Shown here in pieces: positions 8,577-17,009 of a stretch of 64,000 nucleotides of DNA. Within the stretch, counting starts at the first letter, position 1. Each line of letters starts with the position of its first letter. Both the position numbers and the translations under genes were made by a program. The DNA is from Paucimonas sp. GTDB taxonomy: Bacteria; Pseudomonadota; Gammaproteobacteria; Pseudomonadales; Pseudomonadaceae. Where the stretch lies: assembly GCA_031253995.1 (NCBI GenBank), contig JAIRVG010000078.1, positions 25,650 through 89,649 of the forward strand. The letters run 5' to 3'. A model generated the notes under the pieces. It was not told where the DNA came from. It saw only the letters and a program-made list of their open reading frames with translations, and did not search any database.

Positions 8577-10305
8577 CGACGCGTACCTCGCGGAACATGC
8601 CGGTCTCCATGTGGTAGAGCAGGTGGCAGTGGTAGGCCCAGCGGCCCAGGGCATCGGCACTGACCCGGTAGCTGCGGCGGCTGCCCGGCGGCATGTCGAT
8701 GGTGTGCTTGCGCACCTGGAAGCGGCCGTGCTCATCCTCCAGGTCGCTCCACAGGCCGTGCAGGTGAATCGGGTGGGCCATCATGGTGTCGTTGACCAGG
8801 ACGATGCGCAGGCGCTCGCCATAGCGCAGGCGCAGGGGCTCTGCGTCGGAGAAGCGGATGCCGTCGAACGACCAGGAGAAGCGATCCATGTGCCCGGTCA
8901 GGTGCAACTCGATCTCCCGTCCCGGCTCGCGGCCGTCGGGGTCGGCGAAGGTGCTTCTCAGGTCGGCGTAGGTCAGCCCCCGGCGGCCGTTGTCGCGCAG
9001 GCCGAGGCCGGGATCGTCGAGCTTGGCAGTGGGCATCATGGTCTGCATGTCCACCAGCGGGTTGTTCGTTTCCGATTCCGGGTGCTGCTGCATGCCAGGC
9101 ATGGCGTGGTTCATGCCGGCCATGTTGCCGTGGTCCATGCCCGCCATGTCCATCCCCGCCATGGCGCCGTGATCCATGCCCTGCATGTCGCCATGGCCCA
9201 TGTCGGCCATGCTCAGCTGCGGGCGTGGATCCAGCGCCGGCACCGGCGCGCTCAGTCCCGGCGCACGGGCCAGGGTGCCGCGGGCGTAGCCGCTGCGGTC
9301 CATGCTCTGGGCGAACAGGGTATAGGCGGGCTCATCGCCGACGCTGACCAGCACGTCGTAGGTCTCCGCCACCGCCAGGCGCAGTTCGTCCACCGTCACC
9401 GGCTGCACCGGCTGGCCGTCGGCGGCGATCACGGTGAGTTTCAGGCCAGGGATGCGGAAGTCGAAGTAGGTCATCGCCGAGCCGTTGATCAGGCGCAGGC
9501 GCAGGGTTTCGCCGGGCTGGAACAGGCAGGTGAAGTTGCCGTCCGGGGCCAGGCCGTTGAGCAGGTAGGTGTAGGTGGCGGCGCTGATATCGGCGATGTC
9601 GGTGGGTGTCATGCGCATCTGCGCCCACTGCGTGCGCTCGGCGACGGTGGCGCGCCATCCGTCGCGGGCGACGTCGTCGATGAAGTCGCCGACGGTGCGC
9701 TGCTGTCGGTTGAAGTAGTCCGCCTGCTTCTTCAGTTGCCCGAGCAGGGCCGCGGGTTTCTCGTCGCTCCAGTCACTGAGCAGCAGCACGCAGTCGCGCT
9801 GGTAGACATGGGGCTCCGGGGTCTTCGGTTCGATGACGATGGCGCCATAGACCCCGGCCTGCTCCTGCAGGCCCGAGTGGCTGTGGTACCAGTAGGTGCC
9901 GTGCTGGGTGAGGGTGAAGCGGTACAGGTAGTCGCTGCCCGGCTCGATACCGGCGAAGCTCAGGCCCGGCACGCCGTCCATGTCGGCCGGGAGGATGATG
10001 CCGTGCCAGTGCAGCGAAGTGCTTTCCTCCAGGCGGTTGCGCACCCGCAGGGTCACCGTGTCGCCCTCGCGCCAGCGCAGCACCGGGCCGGGCAGGCTGT
10101 TGTTGATGGTCAGGGCGGTGCGCGGGGTGCCGGTGATGTTCACCGCGGTCTGGCCGATGAACAGCTCGAAATGCTCGCCATCCAGCTCGGCGAAGTCATG
10201 TGGGCCGCGGGCCCAGGCGGTCGGCCGCCAGAGCCCGAGGCCGCCCAGGGCGCCGGCCGCGGCCAGGCCCTTGACGAAGGTACGGCGTGAGGGAAGGTTG
10301 GGCAT
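8569..10305 (-). CDS. copA: Multicopper oxidase CopA (copper resistance, Tat-exported)
   Basis: A 578-residue periplasmic multicopper oxidase of the CopA/PcoA type. The N-terminus has a twin-arginine signal (RRTFVKGLAAAGALGGLGL). Copper-site motifs occur in order: HWHG (about residue 98), WYHSHSG (about 137), HPIHLHG (about 507) and HCHLLYHMETGM (about 555-566, with the type 1 copper Cys-His-Met). A Met/His/Gly-rich insertion at roughly 363-405, with repeated GMDHG/MAGM units, is the expected periplasmic copper-binding segment. It is predicted to oxidise and bind Cu(I). It is first gene of a leftward copA-copB-DUF411 unit. No copRS two-component genes are adjacent. Confidence 0.95.
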   Translation of the reverse strand: MPNLPSRRTFVKGLAAAGALGGLGLWRPTAWARGPHDFAELDGEHFELFIGQTAVNITGTPRTALTINNSLPGPVLRWREGDTVTLRVRNRLEESTSLHWHGIILPADMDGVPGLSFAGIEPGSDYLYRFTLTQHGTYWYHSHSGLQEQAGVYGAIVIEPKTPEPHVYQRDCVLLLSDWSDEKPAALLGQLKKQADYFNRQQRTVGDFIDDVARDGWRATVAERTQWAQMRMTPTDIADISAATYTYLLNGLAPDGNFTCLFQPGETLRLRLINGSAMTYFDFRIPGLKLTVIAADGQPVQPVTVDELRLAVAETYDVLVSVGDEPAYTLFAQSMDRSGYARGTLARAPGLSAPVPALDPRPQLSMADMGHGDMQGMDHGAMAGMDMAGMDHGNMAGMNHAMPGMQQHPESETNNPLVDMQTMMPTAKLDDPGLGLRDNGRRGLTYADLRSTFADPDGREPGREIELHLTGHMDRFSWSFDGIRFSDAEPLRLRYGERLRIVLVNDTMMAHPIHLHGLWSDLEDEHGRFQVRKHTIDMPPGSRRSYRVSADALGRWAYHCHLLYHMETGMFREVRVDE

Positions 10306-10353
10306 GGGAGTGTCAGTCCATCAACAGGGATGGGCTGACATTAGTCTGATGGT

Positions 10354-10393
10354 GCTGACAGAAAACTGAGGTTTGAATTACAGATTTGTCAGC
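10354..10393. promoter_or_regulatory. Inverted repeat in the copA upstream region
   Basis: GCTGACA (10354-10360) and TGTCAGC (10387-10393) form an inverted repeat in the otherwise AT-rich gap upstream of copA, with another GCTGACA at 10334-10340. A two-component regulator such as CopR would be expected to bind here, but the match to a copper box was not established. Confidence 0.35.
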
Positions 10394-10467
10394 GAGAAAA
10401 TACCCCACCGCCCGGCCAGCCGGTCGGATCATGGGGATTGAACGATCGGGTTGCACTTGGAGTAGCA

Positions 10468-11214
10468 ATGGACAAGGTCATCATCATTACCGGGGCCAGT
10501 CGCGGCATCGGCGCCGCCACCGCGCTGCTGGCCGCGCGCGAGGGGTATCGGATCTGCATCAACTACCACACCGACGATGAAGCGGCGCAGGGCGTGCTGG
10601 CCCAGGTACGCGAGCTGGGGGCGAAGGCCATCGCCGTGCGCGCCGACGTCAGCGTCGAGGACGAAGTGATCCACCTGTTCGACCAGGTCGACCACGAGCT
10701 GGGGCGGGTCACTGCACTGGTCAACAACGCCGGGACCATCGGCCAGAAGAGCCGGGTCGAGGAGATGTCCGAGTTCCGCCTGCTGAAGCTGATGAAGACC
10801 AACGTGGTCGGCCCGATTCTCTGCGCCAAGCACGCCCTGGCGCGCATGTCGACGCGGCATGGCGGCAGCGGTGGCGGGATCGTCAACGTGTCCTCGGTGG
10901 CCGCGCGCCTGGGCTCGCCCAACGAGTATGTGGACTACGCCGCTTCCAAGGGCGCCCTGGACACCTTCACCCTTGGCCTGGCCAAGGAAGTGGCGGCGGA
11001 GGGCGTGCGGGTCAATGCGGTGCGGCCGGGGTATATCTTCACCGGGTTCCATGCCCTGAGCGGCGATGCCGACCGGGTCAGCAAGCTGGAGCCGAGCATT
11101 CCGATGGGGCGTGGCGGGCAGGCCGGGGAAGTGGCCGAGGCGATCCTGTGGTTGCTGTCGGACAAGGCGTCGTATTCGACGGGGAGCTTCATCGATCTCG
11201 GGGGCGGGCGGTAA
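10468..11214 (+). CDS. SDR-family oxidoreductase (YgfF/glucose-1-dehydrogenase-like)
   Basis: A 248-residue classical short-chain dehydrogenase/reductase. The nucleotide-binding TGASRGIG lies at residues 8-15, then the NNAG motif, the catalytic Ser in IVNVSSVAA, and Tyr157/Lys161 in YAASK. The C-terminal IDLGGGR is typical of the sugar/acyl-carrier SDR branch. ATG 10468 is preferred over the upstream 10438 because GGAG precedes it at the right distance and the Rossmann fold starts at once. The substrate is unknown. It is monocistronic, divergent from copA, and followed by a very long palindrome. Confidence 0.88.
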   Translation: MDKVIIITGASRGIGAATALLAAREGYRICINYHTDDEAAQGVLAQVRELGAKAIAVRADVSVEDEVIHLFDQVDHELGRVTALVNNAGTIGQKSRVEEMSEFRLLKLMKTNVVGPILCAKHALARMSTRHGGSGGGIVNVSSVAARLGSPNEYVDYAASKGALDTFTLGLAKEVAAEGVRVNAVRPGYIFTGFHALSGDADRVSKLEPSIPMGRGGQAGEVAEAILWLLSDKASYSTGSFIDLGGGR

Positions 11215-11233
11215 TTTGATGGCGCTGTGGGAG

Positions 11234-11384
11234 GTCGCGCAGAGAACACAAGTCGAGGGCTCTACGCAGACCTGTGGGAGCGGGTTTACCCGCGATAGCG
11301 ATGGTGAATTCACTACCGTAATCGCGGGTGAACCCGCTCCCACAAGGTCCGCGTAGAGCATTCGACCCTTGTTCTCTGCGCGAC
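11234..11384. repeat. 150-bp imperfect palindrome containing a REP pair
   Basis: The outer arms GTCGCGCAGAGAACA (11234-11248) and TGTTCTCTGCGCGAC (11370-11384) are near-perfect complements. Inside them the CTCTACG/CGTAGAG and TGTGGGAGCGGGTTTACCCG / its complement near 11320-11345 continue the pairing up to a centre near GAATTC at about 11307. The inner part is a Pseudomonas REP pair (GTGGGAGCGGGT core); the outer arms extend it far beyond a usual REP. It lies between convergent genes. Confidence 0.8.
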
Positions 11385-11422
11385 AGCGCAGCCCAGCGGG
11401 CTGGGTGGACTCTCATGAAAAA

Positions 11423-13489
11423 TCAGCCATCCCCGAGCATCTGCTCCACCTGCAGCACCAGCGCCTCCAGCCCGAACGGCTTGGTCATCACGCTCATTCC
11501 CGCCGCCAGGTGCCCGTCGCTCAGCGCCGCGCTTTCGTCGTAGCCGGTGATGAACAGCACCGGCAACTGCGGATGCACCCTGCGCACCGCCTCCGCCAGT
11601 TGCCGGCCGTTCAGCCCGCTCGGCAGGCCGATATCGCTGATCAGCAAGTCCGGCGCCGGCCCTTCCTTCAGGGCCGGCAGGGCGGCGACCGCGCTTTCGT
11701 AGGCTTCCACCCGGTGCCCCGACTCTTCCAGCACCTCGCCGATCACCATGCGCAGGGTTTCCTGGTCTTCCACCAGCACGATCCGCACGCCGCGCCCAGG
11801 GACGCCGGCCGGCAACCCTTCGGCACGGGGCTTCACCTGCGCCGGCGCCTGATGGTGCCGTGGCAGGTACAGTTCGATCCGCGTGCCCTGGCCCGGGGTG
11901 CTGACGATGCGCAATTGCCCGCCCGACTGGCGCACGAAACCATAGGCCATCGACAGGCCGAGCCCGGTGCCCTGGCCCAGCGGCTTGGTGGTGAAGAACG
12001 GATCGATGGCCCGCGCCGCGACATCGGCGGACATGCCCAGGCCGTTGTCCTTGACGCTCAGGCGCAGGTAGTCGCCGGTCGCCAGGTCCAGCGCTCGCCC
12101 GCGTTCGTCGTCGAGGACGATGTTCTCGATCTGGATCTCGATCACTCCACCCCTAGGCAACGCATCCCGGGCATTGATGCACAGGTTGAGCAGGGCGCTT
12201 TCCAGTTGCGGCGGGTCGATGAAGGTCGGCCACAGGTCCTCGGCGAACCGGCTGCGCACCTCGATGGACGGGCCGACGCTGCGGCAGATCAGTTCCTCCA
12301 TGTCGCGGATCAGGGCGCCGACATGGGTCGCCTGGGGTTGCAGGGTTTGCTGGCGCGAGAACGCCAGCAGCCGGTGCACCAGCGAGGCAGCGCGCTGGGC
12401 CGAACCGCTGGCAGCGTCGAGCAACGGACCGAGGTCGCCGTGGCGCTGCTGGTGCAGGCGCTGGTGCATCAGCTCATGGGCGCCGAGGATGCCGCCGAGC
12501 AGGTTGTTGAAGTCATGGGCGATGCCGCCGGTGAGCTGGCCCACGGCTTCCATCTTCTGCGCCTGGCGCAGGGCCTCTTCGGCGCGCAGCAGGCGCTGCT
12601 GTTCCTCGATCCGCAGGGTGATGTCGTAGGCGAACAGGTAGGCGCCGCGTACCTGGCCATTGTCGTCGTGCAGGGCGTTGAAGCGCAGTTCGTAATGCCG
12701 CCTGCGCTGGCCATTGCCGAACCCGGCGTTATCGGTGAAGGCTTCACCGGCCAGGGCCCGCTGCCACAGGCGCAGGCCGAGTTCGCAGTCACGGGGATTG
12801 CCGCGCAGGGTATCGGCGACGCTGTCACCGATCCGAGGCACATGGTCGTAGAGGAAGTGGAAGTCCTTCAGCGATTGCTGGTTGAGCGCCTGCCAGCGCA
12901 GCGCAGTGTCCACCACCTGGACGCAGGCCGCGCTGCTGTCCACCAGCATGGCGAACAGCTCGCGTTCGGCCACGGCGTCGAGGACGCGCTGCTCCAGTTG
13001 CTCGTTGAGCCGTTGCAGGCTGTTCTCGGCCCGACGCCGCTCGGTGACGTCCGTGAACAGCACGGCCACCTGGCGCCGCTCGGCCGGTTCGATACGGAAG
13101 GTGGTGATCGACAGCACCCGGCCGGTGGCCACCAGTTCCTGCTCGAAGTGCAGCGGCTGGCCGGTGCGCAGGACCTCGCCGTAACGAGCGACCCATTCGT
13201 CGGCCTCGTCTGGCACCATTTCCCGCAGCTTCTGCCCGACCACGTTGGGGATCCCGGCATGTCGGGCATAGGCGGCGTTGGCCACCACGTGGATGTAGTC
13301 GCTCAGCGGGCCATGGGGGCCGTCGAAGAACTCGATGACACAGAAGCCTTCGTCCATGGTGTCGAACAGAAAGCGATAGGTGTCCTCGTCCAGCGGGCGC
13401 TGTTGTACCAACTGCTGTTCGAGGACGGTATTGCGTTGCTGCAGCTCGTGCAGCTGCAGGCGCAATGAATCGAGTTCGCTGGAGGGCAT
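11423..13489 (-). CDS. Hybrid sensor histidine kinase / response regulator, PAS-containing
   Basis: A 688-residue cytoplasmic sensor without evident transmembrane helices. In order: two PAS-like sensor regions (about 30-150 and 175-285), a coiled linker (RIEEQQRLLRAEEALRQAQ), a HisKA domain with the phospho-accepting His in GGIAHDFNN (about 325), an HATPase domain with N box NLCINARDALPRGG and G boxes DNGLGM and GQGTGLGLSM, and a C-terminal receiver (about 563-685) with acceptor Asp in LLISDIGLP and the conserved KPF lysine. ATG 13489 is the likely start; an in-frame GTG lies 18 bases upstream. No separate response regulator is adjacent, so it is an orphan; signal and output are unknown. Confidence 0.9.
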   Translation of the reverse strand: MPSSELDSLRLQLHELQQRNTVLEQQLVQQRPLDEDTYRFLFDTMDEGFCVIEFFDGPHGPLSDYIHVVANAAYARHAGIPNVVGQKLREMVPDEADEWVARYGEVLRTGQPLHFEQELVATGRVLSITTFRIEPAERRQVAVLFTDVTERRRAENSLQRLNEQLEQRVLDAVAERELFAMLVDSSAACVQVVDTALRWQALNQQSLKDFHFLYDHVPRIGDSVADTLRGNPRDCELGLRLWQRALAGEAFTDNAGFGNGQRRRHYELRFNALHDDNGQVRGAYLFAYDITLRIEEQQRLLRAEEALRQAQKMEAVGQLTGGIAHDFNNLLGGILGAHELMHQRLHQQRHGDLGPLLDAASGSAQRAASLVHRLLAFSRQQTLQPQATHVGALIRDMEELICRSVGPSIEVRSRFAEDLWPTFIDPPQLESALLNLCINARDALPRGGVIEIQIENIVLDDERGRALDLATGDYLRLSVKDNGLGMSADVAARAIDPFFTTKPLGQGTGLGLSMAYGFVRQSGGQLRIVSTPGQGTRIELYLPRHHQAPAQVKPRAEGLPAGVPGRGVRIVLVEDQETLRMVIGEVLEESGHRVEAYESAVAALPALKEGPAPDLLISDIGLPSGLNGRQLAEAVRRVHPQLPVLFITGYDESAALSDGHLAAGMSVMTKPFGLEALVLQVEQMLGDG

Positions 13490-13545
13490 GGAATAATCCG
13501 GACACAAACCAATTGCGCCACTTTAGACCGACGCCCGGCTGGCGG

Positions 13546-14955
13546 CTAGAAAGAACGCACGATCCGTCCGAGGGTTTCCATGGCTTTTTCCGACTGCTCG
13601 CTCCAGGGGCTGCCGTAGTTCAGGCGGATGCAGTTACGGAAGCGCCGGGTCGGCGAGAAGATCGGTCCGGGCGCGATGCTGATGCCCTGGGCCAGGGCCA
13701 TCTGGAACAGCTTCAGCGAATCCATGCCCTCCGGCAGTTCCAGCCACAGGAAGTAGCCGCCGGACGGATGGCTGACCCGCACCGAGGCCGGGAAATGCCG
13801 GCCGATGGCCGCGAGCATGGCGTTCTTCTGTTCTTCCAGGGCGTAGCGCAGGCGCCGCAGGTGGCGGTCGTAGCCACCGTGCTGGAGATAGTCGGCGATG
13901 GCCGCCTGGGCCGGCATCGAGGCACACAACGAGGTCATCAGCTTCAGTCGCTCGATCTTCTTCGCGAAGCGCCCGGCGGCGACCCAGCCGATGCGGTAGC
14001 CCGGCGCCAGGCTCTTGGCGAACGAGCCGCAGTGCATCACCAGGCCCTCGCTGTCGAAGGCCTTGGCCGGTTTCGGCGCCTGCTGGGCGTAGTACAGCTC
14101 GGCGTAGACATCGTCCTCGATCAGCGGCACCTGGTGCTGGCGCAGCAGTTCCACCAGCGCCTGCTTCTTGTCTTCCGGCATGCTCGCGCCCACCGGGTTC
14201 TGGAAGTTGGTCATGCACCACACGGCCTTGACCGGATGCCGTTCCAGGGTCTGCGCCAGCACGCCGAGGTCGATGCCCTCGCGCGGGTGCACGGGGATTT
14301 CCACGGCCTTGAGCTTCAGCCGCTCCAGCACCTGCAGGCAGGCATAGAAGGCCGGCGCCTCGATCGCCACCAGGTCGCCCGGCTCGGTCACCGCTTGCAG
14401 GCACAGGTTCAGCGCTTCCAGGGCGCCGTTGGTGATCAGCAGTTCCTCCATCGGCAACATCAGCCCGCCGACCATGTAGCGCAGGGCGATCTGCCGGCGC
14501 AGCTGCGGGTTGCCCGGCGACAGGTCGGTGACCACCATGCGCGGGTCCATGTCGCGGGTGGCGCTGGCCAGGGAACGGGCCAGGCGTTGCAGGGGAAACA
14601 GCGTCGGGCTGGGGAAGGCCGAACCGAACGGGACGGTGTGCGGGTCCTTGATCGATTCGAGGATGGAGAACACCAGCTCGCTGACGTCCACCTGGGTCGA
14701 CTCGCTGGCCGGCTCGCCGATCTGCGGTTCGCTGAAGGGTCGCGGCGCGTGGGCGTTGACGAAGTACCCCGAGCGCGGCCGCGCGCGGATCAGCCCGCGG
14801 CGCTCCAGCAAGTAATAGGCCTGGAACACCGTGGACGGGCTGACCCCGTAGGTCTGGCTGGCATAGCGCACCGACGGCACCCGCTGCCCGGGGCCGAGGA
14901 CCCCGGTGTAGATCAGCTCGGCGATGTCGTCGGCGAATTTCTCGTAGCGTTTCAT
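13546..14955 (-). CDS. MocR-type regulator (GntR HTH fused to class I aminotransferase)
   Basis: A 469-residue two-domain protein. The N-terminal winged helix (about 1-70) has the GntR-family signature YTGVLGPGQRVPSVRYASQ and the recognition helix GVSPSTVFQAYYLLERRGLI. The rest is a fold-type I PLP aminotransferase domain with NPQ, TNGALEALNLCLQ, MTNFQNPVG and the PLP lysine in GSFAKSLAPGYRIGW (about 312). MocR proteins use PLP as an effector to regulate vitamin B6, GABA, taurine or other amine genes. The start is uncertain among ATG 14955, 14961 and 14997; none has a strong ribosome-binding site. No obvious catabolic target is divergent; the upstream gap holds the 14990-15080 repeat. Confidence 0.87.
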   Translation of the reverse strand: MKRYEKFADDIAELIYTGVLGPGQRVPSVRYASQTYGVSPSTVFQAYYLLERRGLIRARPRSGYFVNAHAPRPFSEPQIGEPASESTQVDVSELVFSILESIKDPHTVPFGSAFPSPTLFPLQRLARSLASATRDMDPRMVVTDLSPGNPQLRRQIALRYMVGGLMLPMEELLITNGALEALNLCLQAVTEPGDLVAIEAPAFYACLQVLERLKLKAVEIPVHPREGIDLGVLAQTLERHPVKAVWCMTNFQNPVGASMPEDKKQALVELLRQHQVPLIEDDVYAELYYAQQAPKPAKAFDSEGLVMHCGSFAKSLAPGYRIGWVAAGRFAKKIERLKLMTSLCASMPAQAAIADYLQHGGYDRHLRRLRYALEEQKNAMLAAIGRHFPASVRVSHPSGGYFLWLELPEGMDSLKLFQMALAQGISIAPGPIFSPTRRFRNCIRLNYGSPWSEQSEKAMETLGRIVRSF

Positions 14956-14989
14956 TGTCATTCTGGCTGTTTCGAAGTGCACGCGAGGG

Positions 14990-15080
14990 AGCTTCAAGCT
15001 TCAAGCCCCAAGCTGCAAGAAAAAGAAGCCCGCAGCGCGGATTGCTCTTTCTTGTGGCTTGAAGCTTGTAGCTTGCAGCT
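14990..15080. repeat. Imperfect inverted repeat built of CAAGCT units
   Basis: The left arm (about 14990-15027) repeats CTTCAAG/CAAGC units ending in GCAAGAAAAAG. The right arm (about 15045-15080) is its imperfect complement (CTTTCTTGTGGCTTGAAGC then TTGTAGCTTGCAGCT). Arms of about 36 bases with a short spacer can fold into one long hairpin. Placed directly after the ccoG stop, it may act as a terminator or belong to a dispersed intergenic repeat family. Confidence 0.7.
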
Positions 15081-15084
15081 GCGG

Positions 15085-16515
15085 TTAACGGTTCAGCGGC
15101 GCGACGAATCGGCTGCGGGCGACGCTGCGGATGTCCGGCTGGTCGCTGTCGACCAGCTCGAAGTCCAGCTCCAGGGAACTGCTGGCCGGACGCTCGGCGA
15201 GCATCGCCACCGACACCGGCAGTTCGGCCATTTCCCCGGCCGGGATGCTGAAGCGGGTCTTGCCATGCAGCTCGAAGCCCTCGGCGTTGACCAGGCGCAG
15301 CTGGTACTCCTGGGCCTGCGCGGTCTTGTTGATGACCTTGAGGATGTAGATGTTCTCGATCTGGCCCTGGGCGTTCTCGCGGAACAGGCCGCGGTCCTTG
15401 ATCACGTCCATGGACACCATCGGCCGCTCGTGCAGGGCGATGACGAGGGCACCGATCATCGCCACCAGCACGGTGACGTAGCCCAACAGGCGCGGGCGCA
15501 GCCAGTGGGTCTTGCCGCCCTGCAGGGTGTGCTCGGACTTGTAGCCGATCAGGCCGCGGGGGTAGTTCATCTTGTCCATGATGCTGTCGCAGGCGTCGAT
15601 GCAGGCGGCGCAGCCGATGCATTCCATCTGCAGGCCGTCGCGGATGTCGATGCCGGTGGGGCAGACCTGCACGCACATGTGGCAGTCGATGCAGTCACCG
15701 AGGCCCTGGGCGTGGTGGTCGGCTTCCTTCTTGCGCGGTCCGCGGGATTCGCCACGGCGCGGGTCGTAGGCCACGGCCAGGGTGTCCTTGTCGAACATCA
15801 CGCTCTGGAAGCGCGCATAAGGGCACATGTGCATGCACACCGCCTCGCGCATCCAGCCGGCGTTGATGTAGGTGGCGCCGGTGAAGAACAGGATCCAGAA
15901 CAGGCTGACGCCGCCGGCCTGCAGGGTGAACAGCTCCTCGGCCAGCGGGCGGATCGGCGTGAAGTAGCCGACGAAGGTCAGGCCGGTGAGCACGCTGATG
16001 GCCAGCCACAAGCTGTGCTTGAAGGCGCGCCGGGCCAGCTTGTTCGGCCCCCACGGCGCCTTGGCCAGCTTCATGCGCTGGTTGCGGTCGCCCTCGGTGA
16101 CCTTCTCGCACCACATGAACAGCCAGGTCCAGGTGCTTTGCGGGCAGGTGTAGCCGCACCACACCCGTCCGGCGAAGACGGTGATGGCGAACAGGCCGAA
16201 GGCGCAGATGATCAGCAGGGCGGACAGGAGGATGAAGTCCTGCGGCCAGAAGGTCGCGCCGAAGATGTGGAACTTGCTCTCTGCCAGGTCCCAGAGCACG
16301 GCCTGGCGGCCGTCCCAGTCCAGCCAGGCGGTGGCGAAGAACAGCAGGAAAAGGAAACCCGCGCCACCCAGGCGCAGGTTGCGGTACAGACCGGTGAAGC
16401 TGCGGGTGTAGATGTGTCCGTCACTGCTGGCGGCCTTCTTGTGGCCACTGCTGTCGGCGTTCCTCTTGTGGGAAGGCTCGACATGAATGATCTGGACGGG
16501 GATGTGTTCGCTCAT
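15085..16515 (-). CDS. ccoG: Cytochrome c oxidase accessory protein CcoG (RdxA/FixG)
   Basis: A 476-residue inner-membrane ferredoxin-like protein needed for copper handling during assembly of cbb3 oxidase; family members reduce Cu(II) to Cu(I). Several transmembrane helices (FLFLLFFATAWLDW, FILLSALLIICAFGLFAI) flank CGYTCPQSTW. Two 4Fe-4S sets follow: CIDCHMCVQVCPTG (about 273-290) and CIGCAACIDACDS (about 297-310). The C-terminal periplasmic domain is an Ig-like fold (FixG_C). Unlike the usual position beside ccoNOPQ, no oxidase genes or ccoHIS are seen here, so it may be an isolated paralogue. Confidence 0.93.
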   Translation of the reverse strand: MSEHIPVQIIHVEPSHKRNADSSGHKKAASSDGHIYTRSFTGLYRNLRLGGAGFLFLLFFATAWLDWDGRQAVLWDLAESKFHIFGATFWPQDFILLSALLIICAFGLFAITVFAGRVWCGYTCPQSTWTWLFMWCEKVTEGDRNQRMKLAKAPWGPNKLARRAFKHSLWLAISVLTGLTFVGYFTPIRPLAEELFTLQAGGVSLFWILFFTGATYINAGWMREAVCMHMCPYARFQSVMFDKDTLAVAYDPRRGESRGPRKKEADHHAQGLGDCIDCHMCVQVCPTGIDIRDGLQMECIGCAACIDACDSIMDKMNYPRGLIGYKSEHTLQGGKTHWLRPRLLGYVTVLVAMIGALVIALHERPMVSMDVIKDRGLFRENAQGQIENIYILKVINKTAQAQEYQLRLVNAEGFELHGKTRFSIPAGEMAELPVSVAMLAERPASSSLELDFELVDSDQPDIRSVARSRFVAPLNR

Positions 16516-16636
16516 GGTTCGTCGCTCATCAGGCCTCGATCAGGCCAGAGCACTATGGCGACCCATCTGTTTGCATAACAGGCTCAGGTATTTCTGTAAA
16601 AACCGTATCAGATTGTCGGTTGAATCGCTCCAGGCC

Positions 16637-16876
16637 TTAGATTATCGAGCCTGGCGCGCTGCTCTTGAGATGCCTGCGACCATCCACCGCACCGGCCACG
16701 GTGAGCGCATCGGCCTCGGCTTCGGTGATCGGCACGCGCTTGCCGGCCAGTTCCGCGACCGACATGCGCAGCTGTTCGTCGGTCAGCACCTGCACTTCCT
16801 CGGCGGCGCCTTCCACATTCAGGTCGTCGCCGATCAGGGTGCAGCGGCGGGTCTTTTCGTTGATCTCGATAGGCAT
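16637..16876 (-). CDS. DUF3203 family small protein
   Basis: A 79-residue acidic protein with the DUF3203 pattern: MPIEINEKTRRCTLIGDDL, then VLTDEQLRMSVAELAGKRVP and ITEAEADALTVAGAVDGRRH. It is a conserved small cytoplasmic protein of Pseudomonas with no known function. It is divergent from mgtC and has no operon partner. The 120-base gap upstream of ccoG shows no other gene. Confidence 0.8.
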   Translation of the reverse strand: MPIEINEKTRRCTLIGDDLNVEGAAEEVQVLTDEQLRMSVAELAGKRVPITEAEADALTVAGAVDGRRHLKSSAPGSII

Positions 16877-17009
16877 GGCGTGATCCTCGTCAGGGGGCTT
16901 ATTGCTTGTGACCGTCGCGCCGCCGGGGTTACCGCCGCCAGCCGATCAGCGGTCGCATCGCACTTTGCCGATCCGCTCGTTGTCCACCGTCTGACTTCCC
17001 TGAGAACGG

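Noticed and set aside
13465..16578. A 1037-codon open frame opposite the MocR and ccoG genes
   Set aside because: Same shadow effect: no domain pattern, and it crosses a hairpin-rich gap.
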